Below are positions 59,975 to 64,000 of a stretch of DNA of 64,000 bases, piece by piece. Where the stretch lies: contig JAWQFQ010000010.1 of NCBI GenBank assembly GCA_035967975.1, forward strand, positions 1 to 64,000. The letters run 5' to 3'. Position numbers and translations under genes: made by a program. Below the pieces are notes generated by a model. That model was not told the DNA's origin, made no database searches, and saw nothing but the letters and a program-made list of their open reading frames with translations. Origin of the DNA: Scytonema sp035967975. Lineage in GTDB: Bacteria; Cyanobacteriota; Cyanobacteriia; Cyanobacteriales; Nostocaceae. How positions within the stretch are numbered: the first letter of the stretch is position 1; each line of letters begins with the position of its first letter.

Positions 59975-60304
59975 GGCTAAGGTACTCCCTCCAGTAAGCT
60001 TTGGCTTCCTCAATGTCCTGCTCCTGTGTACTTTTGTCCCCTCCACACAATATGACAACAAGGTTTTCAGCATCTTCGCCAAAATAAACGCGATAGCCAG
60101 GACCAAAGAACATTCGCAACTCGCTTAGACCATCGCCTATAGGCGCAACATCGCCGTAATTGCCTTGTTCAAGGCGGCGTAGGCGTTGCAGGATGCGCCG
60201 CGCTCCTTGCCGACCCGTAGATTATCTATCCACTCTACAAACGGTTCATAAGCGTCTGGATCGGCATAGATGATAATCTGTTTTGGTTGCGCTTTTCTGG
60301 TCAA
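59952..60304 (-). pseudogene. RelE/HigB-like toxin with frameshift
   Basis: The gene starts at TTG 60304 after AGGAA and reads TRKAQPKQIIIYADPDAYEP and FVEWIDNLR. It then needs a one-base shift near 60211-60219 to continue as RQGARRILQRLRRLEQGNYG, GLSELRMFFGPGYRVYFGED and EEAKAYWREYLSREKIENT. This is a RelE-superfamily mRNA-interferase sequence. A deletion of one base (or an assembly error) breaks the frame. It overlaps the antitoxin start by 23 bases. Confidence 0.8.
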
Positions 60305-60345
60305 CTTTAGTTCCTATTGCTATGTATAGCATATGCGAACAATAG

Positions 60346-60567
60346 TTCGCAACGGCAAGATTCGATTATAGTATCATCATATTTGCTGAAATTTTCTTCA
60401 CTTTATTCAGTGCTGTTTCAAAAATAGAAACCAAAGTGTTACAGAAGTGTCTCAATCAGCTAGAAACTTTGGCAATCATTGAACAGAGGCGTACTGTATC
60501 CCCAGCCCAAATAATTCGCCGTTGGACTGACCCTCTAACCCTGCTGGAAAAAGCATATGCTGATTGA
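60346..60567 (+). pseudogene. orphan gene fragment, unidentified
   Basis: An open frame without a start codon encodes a helical peptide (SKIETKVLQKCLNQLETLAI, RRTVSPAQIIRRWTDPLTLL), ending at TGA 60567. It looks like the C-terminal end of a lost gene. It occupies the 402-base gap between the TA pair and the tandem Rpn-type genes. Family unknown. Confidence 0.3.
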
Positions 60568-60706
60568 TGATTTCAGGATGTCTAAGGGACAATCAAGCGA
60601 TCGCCCTTATCTAATTCCAAACAGGGTGATGTAGCAATGATTTGGTGAAGTGGTATAATTCCTGACAACCTTTATCAGAACTAGTGTACTATTCCATCAC
60701 CACATC

Positions 60707-60987
60707 ATGACCTCCTCAAAACGAAGAGCCGATAATGATTCACCTTGGAAAGAAGTTTTAGAAGCCTATTTTCCCCAAGCTATACAATTTTTCTTTCCTC
60801 NNNNNNNNNNNNNNNNNNNNNNNNNNNNNNNNNNNNNNNNNNNNNNNNNNNNNNNNNNNNNNNNNNNNNNNNNNNNNNNNNNNNNNNNNNNNNNNNNNNN
60901 CAATTAGAAGCACTTGCTGAAGCTTTGTTAGATTTTACAGCGATTGAGGACTTACGGAACTGGTTAGACGCAAATCAAATCACTTAG
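60707..60987 (+). CDS. Rpn-type nuclease family gene, first copy (interrupted by gap)
   Basis: The copy starts at ATG 60707 (MTSSKRRADNDSPWKEVLEA) and ends in LEALAEALLDFTAIEDLRNW. The middle is hidden by 100 Ns. By comparison with the complete neighbour (61169), about 785 bases lie between the flanking sequences, so the true gene is probably about 966 bases if undeleted. Both ends differ slightly from copy two (R/Q at residue 6, R/Q near the end), so it is a real paralogue, not an assembly artefact of one gene. Intactness cannot be judged. Confidence 0.6.
60801..60900. other. assembly gap (100 Ns)
   Basis: A run of 100 N of presumably arbitrary length. It lies inside the first copy of the tandem repeat, probably because the repeat could not be resolved. 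Confidence 0.95.
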
Positions 60988-61168
60988 CTTTTGAGAAACA
61001 CAGGGGTGTAGGGGCAAGGAAGTGTTGATTTCATTCATACCGGATTGTAGCCGATGCGGTGTGGGGTGTTCCTAAGTTCCAAATCGGGTGATGTAGCCAT
61101 GATTTGGTGAAGTGGTATAATTCCTGACAACCTTGACGAGAACTAGTGTACTATCCCATCACCACATC

Positions 61169-62134
61169 ATGACCTCCTCAAAACAAAGAGCCGATAATGA
61201 TTCGCCGTGGAAAGAAGTTTTAGAAGCCTATTTTCCCCAAGCTATACAATTTTTCTTTCCTCAAACCGCAGCATTAATTGACTGGGAACGTCCCCATGAA
61301 TTTTTAGACAAGGAATTTCAGCAAATCGCACGCCAAGCCTCTCAAGGTCGGCGATACGCAGATAAATTAGTCAAAGTTTGGCAACTTCAAGGACAAGAAA
61401 TTTGGCTGTTAATACATGTAGAAGTCCAAGCAAAACCAGAAGATAACTTTGCACTCAGGATGTTTTCCTACAATCTACGGATTTTTGATAAATTTGCTAA
61501 ACCAGTGATTAGTTTGGCAATTTTGTGCGACCCAGACTCTTCATGGCGACCTACTGAGTATAGTTATAATTATCCCGATACCAGGTTGAAGTTTGAATTT
61601 GGAATCGTCAAGCTTCTAGATTACCAAAACCGTTGGGCAGAACTAGAAGCCAGCGACAATCCATTTGCAACGGTAGTCATGGCACATTTAAAGATGCAAC
61701 AGACAACGAAAAAGCCAGGATTACGTAAAACTTGGAAATTCAGCTTGATTCGACGACTGTATGAATTAGGCTGGAGTGAAACAGATATTCGGAACCTATA
61801 TCGATTTATCGATTGGATTATGATATTACCAAAAGGATTGGAAGCAGAGTTTTGGCAGGAATTCAAGCAATTTGAGCAGGAGCGTAGTATGAGTTACATT
61901 ACCACAGGCGAGCGCATTGGTTACGAGCGAGGAAAGCTGGAAGGAAAGCTAGAAGGCGAACAATTACTTATCCTACGGCTACTACAAAAACGGGTAGGAG
62001 AATTACCACAAGAAGTTACGCGAAGCATTCAAACCCTTTCGTCAACTCAATTAGAAGCACTTGCTGAAGCTTTGTTAGATTTTACAGCGATTGAGGACTT
62101 ACAGAACTGGTTAGACGCAAATCAAATCACTTAG
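61169..62134 (+). CDS. Rpn family / DUF4351 putative nuclease, second copy
   Basis: The protein is 321 residues from ATG 61169; a TTG at 61133 adds 12 codons lacking support. The N-terminal part (about 1-175) is the PD-(D/E)XK-like Rpn domain: SPWKEVLEAYFPQAIQFFFP, LDKEFQQIARQASQGRRYAD and EIWLLIHVEVQAKPED, where E-V-Q carries the likely catalytic core. The C-terminus (about 250-321) has a Gly-Lys-Leu-Glu repeat (YERGKLEGKLEGEQLL) and the helical DUF4351-type end. These are predicted DNA nucleases linked to recombination and very common in cyanobacteria. Duplicated head-to-tail with 60707. Confidence 0.85.
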   Translation: MTSSKQRADNDSPWKEVLEAYFPQAIQFFFPQTAALIDWERPHEFLDKEFQQIARQASQGRRYADKLVKVWQLQGQEIWLLIHVEVQAKPEDNFALRMFSYNLRIFDKFAKPVISLAILCDPDSSWRPTEYSYNYPDTRLKFEFGIVKLLDYQNRWAELEASDNPFATVVMAHLKMQQTTKKPGLRKTWKFSLIRRLYELGWSETDIRNLYRFIDWIMILPKGLEAEFWQEFKQFEQERSMSYITTGERIGYERGKLEGKLEGEQLLILRLLQKRVGELPQEVTRSIQTLSSTQLEALAEALLDFTAIEDLQNWLDANQIT

Positions 62135-62401
62135 CTTTTCAGAAACACAGGGGTGTAGGGGTGTAGGGGTGTTTATTTGATTAATACCGGGTTGTAACCG
62201 ATGCGGTGTGGGGTGTTTCTAAGTTCCAAATAGGGTGATGTATTTCTCTAATTTGCGCTTTGGTGAGATTGCGATCGCCTGCTCGTCTCCAGAACTATTT
62301 GTGCAGCTTGATCGCTCTGGTTGGGTGGAAACTAAGCCCATTAAAGGAACGTTGCGGCGAGGAAAACTCCTATCTCTGTGTCCTCTACGCCTTTGCGGTT
62401 T

Positions 62402-63169
62402 TTAAATAAGTAAGAGTTGGTTCAAAAAGAAAGCTAATGCAGCACTTCCTATAGGAACTGTCAAATTGTCAATACCGAGAAACGAAACAACTTCTAACCC
62501 AGTAGCAACTAAAGCAACTGCTAGAGACACTACCCAAGTTTGCCAGATGTTACCTTGTACACCTAGAAAAATTAAGCTACAGATGACAAAACTAACAACA
62601 GTCATAGTCAGGGAACCTTCCCAGCTTTTCTGTCTGTCAAAGATTTTATATTGGTGTTTCCCAAACCGTTGACCAATTAAGGCTGCGAGTCCGTCGCCCC
62701 AAGTCATAATCAAAATTCCCAAAACAGCATATTGGGGTTGCTGTAATGTCCAGAACCAAGCAATTAACACACCAATACTGGCAGAATAAAAAAATGTCCC
62801 CAAACTTTTGCGTCCGACACTATTAATACCAGGCAGAATGGGAAATTTGTATGACAATAAGGTCGCTACACTCGCTACAATCGAAGCCGTAATACCTATA
62901 ATCGCAGGAACATCTAGCCACCAAGCCAGTAAAATCACATTACCAGTGCCAATGTGGACTATCTTCCTGACAATCTCTGGGTCTTTACTTTGAAAGCGAT
63001 TGACCCACCCTGCGACAATCAACATGACGGATACCCAAACTGCAACGCTAGCAACTTGTAGCCACAGAGTGGGAATGAACTCTAAATTAAGGAATGAACT
63101 TAGCAAAGATACAACTATATCGAAAATATTACCTTTAATTACTACTTTATTAGATTTAGGGTACTGCAA
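62402..63169 (-). CDS. phytol/polyprenol kinase-like membrane protein (diacylglycerol kinase-type)
   Basis: Up to 255 residues with about seven transmembrane helices. Motifs of the VTE5/dolichol-kinase family are present: DPEIVRKIVHIGTGNVILLA, NSVGRKSLGTFFYS, TWGDGLAALIGQRFGKHQYK and QKSWEGSLTM. In cyanobacteria such enzymes phosphorylate phytol or another isoprenoid alcohol for tocopherol/phylloquinone salvage. The annotated start is a TTG at 63169; internal starts (a TTG about 22 codons in, or the ATG of MLIVAGWVN) are possible. The 5' end abuts the divergent yidD start. Confidence 0.87.
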   Translation of the reverse strand: MQYPKSNKVVIKGNIFDIVVSLLSSFLNLEFIPTLWLQVASVAVWVSVMLIVAGWVNRFQSKDPEIVRKIVHIGTGNVILLAWWLDVPAIIGITASIVASVATLLSYKFPILPGINSVGRKSLGTFFYSASIGVLIAWFWTLQQPQYAVLGILIMTWGDGLAALIGQRFGKHQYKIFDRQKSWEGSLTMTVVSFVICSLIFLGVQGNIWQTWVVSLAVALVATGLEVVSFLGIDNLTVPIGSAALAFFLNQLLLI

Positions 63170-63405
63170 TGAAATTTTTATTGATTGGGCTGATTCGGTT
63201 CTACCGGATGTTTATTTCACCAATGTTTCTTCCCACCTGTCGCTTTCAGCCAACTTGTTCTATGTACGCTATCCAAGCAATTGAACGATTTGGAGTGTGG
63301 CGCGGTAGTTGGTTGGCTATTCGCCGCATACTACGCTGTCATCCCTTTCATCCAGGTGGTTACGATCCTGTACCAGAAGCAACACCGTCATCTCAGAAGG
63401 AGTAA
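63169..63405 (+). CDS. yidD: membrane protein insertion efficiency factor YidD
   Basis: The 78-residue protein has the full YidD pattern: an amphipathic N-terminal helix (KFLLIGLIRFYRMFISPMF), conserved Cys motif C-RFQPTC (CRFQPTCSMYAIQAIERFG), then RGSWLAIRRILRCHPFHPGG with conserved HPFHPGGYDPVP. YidD assists YidC/Sec in membrane protein insertion at the cytoplasmic membrane. The start ATG 63169 abuts the divergent kinase-like gene, so their promoters must overlap coding sequence. Confidence 0.95.
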   Translation: MKFLLIGLIRFYRMFISPMFLPTCRFQPTCSMYAIQAIERFGVWRGSWLAIRRILRCHPFHPGGYDPVPEATPSSQKE

Positions 63406-63455
63406 GCTTTCAGGAGTATATAAAATGACTTTGATTTTTCGTATTGCAAAAACTG

Positions 63456-64000
63456 ATGAGACCTTATCACCAAATCCCTATCATAGAATGTAATGAACCG
63501 TTGGTGGAGATTCCTCTAGAACTGTTTGCTGTGGAAACTCCCCATCCATATGAGAAATTAGGTGCGCCTTATGGCGATCGCTCTCCTTATTTTCTCCGAC
63601 AAAGTGTTGTAGACAGCTTGATAACAGCCCAAAACTACCTTCAACAGCTGCATCCTCAATGGCGCATTCAAATCTTTGATGCTTATCGCCCTGTAGCGGT
63701 ACAGCAGTTTATGGTTAATTATGCATTTGCTGAAGCCTTAAGGATCGAGGGTTTCACTGATGCAGAATTATCCCCAAACCAACGTCAAGCTATTTGGGAC
63801 GCAGTGTATAAAATTTGGGCTGAACCCAGTTTGGATGAAAAAACACCCCCTCCCCACAGTACGGGTGCGGCTGTAGATGTGACATTGGTAGATGATACCG
63901 GTGAAATCGTGAATATGGGTTCACCTATTGATGAAATGTCAGAGCGATCGCTTCCCGATTACTACGCAAATTCTCTCGATCCCCAAGCACAACAGTACCA
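63456..64000 (+). CDS. D-alanyl-D-alanine dipeptidase (VanX-like), partial at window end
   Basis: The protein starts at ATG 63456 (MRPYHQIPIIECNEPLVEIP) and runs off the end of the window (about 181 residues seen). It is an M15 zinc peptidase: the PPPHSTGAAVDVTLVD segment contains the zinc-binding His and Asp (SxHxxGxAxD pattern), and IQIFDAYRPVAVQQF carries the conserved Arg. VanX-like enzymes cleave D-Ala-D-Ala; in cyanobacteria they act in peptidoglycan turnover or D-amino acid use. The terminal Glu and second His lie beyond the window. It is 50 bases after yidD and likely in the same transcription unit. Confidence 0.92.
   Translation, partial: MRPYHQIPIIECNEPLVEIPLELFAVETPHPYEKLGAPYGDRSPYFLRQSVVDSLITAQNYLQQLHPQWRIQIFDAYRPVAVQQFMVNYAFAEALRIEGFTDAELSPNQRQAIWDAVYKIWAEPSLDEKTPPPHSTGAAVDVTLVDDTGEIVNMGSPIDEMSERSLPDYYANSLDPQAQQY

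Larger units (their letters stand above)
60615..62223. repeat. tandem duplication of Rpn-type gene and flanks
   Basis: Unit 1 (60615-61076) and unit 2 (61077-62223) share upstream sequence (TTCCAAA...GGGTGATGTAG, TGGTATAATTCCTGAC), coding starts and 3' flanks, and a third partial TTCCAAATAGGGTGATGTA begins at 62224. Unit 1 is interrupted by an assembly gap; unit 2 is complete. Confidence 0.85.

Noticed and set aside
59975..60106. Longer N-terminus for the HigA-like antitoxin
   Set aside because: The extension is the antisense of the toxin gene; GTG 59974 has a good ribosome site and begins the conserved sequence.
1..64000. tRNA, rRNA or tmRNA genes
   Set aside because: No cloverleaf with a T-loop of GGTTCRANYCC type or rRNA signature was noticed by eye; not exhaustively searched.

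Overview
The window looks like chromosomal DNA of a filamentous, probably Nostocales-type cyanobacterium. The evidence is frequent GCGATCGC (HIP1-type) octamers, short tandem heptamer arrays (GTTAGTG type), many palindromic intergenic repeats, large PAS/GAF/GGDEF signalling proteins, a TxlA-like thioredoxin, a phytol-kinase-like gene and Uma2/Rpn-type nuclease families. It is a draft scaffold: a run of 100 Ns lies inside one copy of a tandem duplication near 60.8 kb. Genus assignment is inference.

Layout. 0-12 kb: ordinary genes (VOC protein, secreted glycine-rich protein, class III adenylate cyclase with PAS/GAF domains, alpha/beta hydrolase with a DUF4112 protein, threonine synthase, small conserved proteins) separated by repeat-rich spacers. 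12.5-17.2 kb: four glycosyltransferase-like genes. 17.4-37.6 kb: an accessory, defence-like island. It holds a nuclease-ParA fusion with a ParB-like/HhH partner, a Uma2 nuclease, an MFS transporter, a PIN-domain gene broken by a MITE, a GNAT, and then two multi-gene operons that converge on each other. 38-54 kb: acyltransferase, pentapeptide-repeat protein, Ap4A phosphorylase-like enzyme, NIL-ferredoxin, TxlA, a three-gene two-component cluster, esterase, HEAT-repeat protein, Rpn-like protein and an RCK/ion-channel-like protein. 54-62 kb: a decaying island with a SocA-like fragment, a deletion-fused DUF4007/ATPase gene, a 5'-truncated SF2 helicase, a second helicase scrap, a frameshifted RelE/HigB toxin with its antitoxin, and tandem Rpn-type genes. 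62-64 kb: phytol/polyprenol kinase-like, yidD and a D-Ala-D-Ala dipeptidase running off the end.

The two operons I consider most likely to be undescribed or little-described systems face each other across 29.7-30.0 kb. The plus-strand operon (24118-29696) encodes a winged-helix protein, a large P-loop ATPase, and an 858-residue fusion of an RNase D-like DEDD exonuclease, a Cas4-like Fe-S PD-(D/E)XK nuclease and an FtsK-type DNA motor. The minus-strand operon (37638-29977) has type I HsdM and HsdS, no HsdR, a second divergent N6-methylase, and then a Septu-like pair (SMC/ABC-type ATPase plus zinc-ribbon HNH nuclease). Every gene junction in it overlaps or nearly touches. My inference is a type I methylation/recognition module coupled to a PtuAB-like effector.

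A second theme is repeats that shape genes. Several CDSs end inside dispersed repeats that supply the last codons and the stop (VOC at 199, pentapeptide protein at 39645, histidine kinase at 47920, response regulator at 48428). One gene (7903-8352) is bracketed by inverted copies of a G-rich element. A 137-bp MITE with perfect 12-bp termini interrupts the PIN gene.
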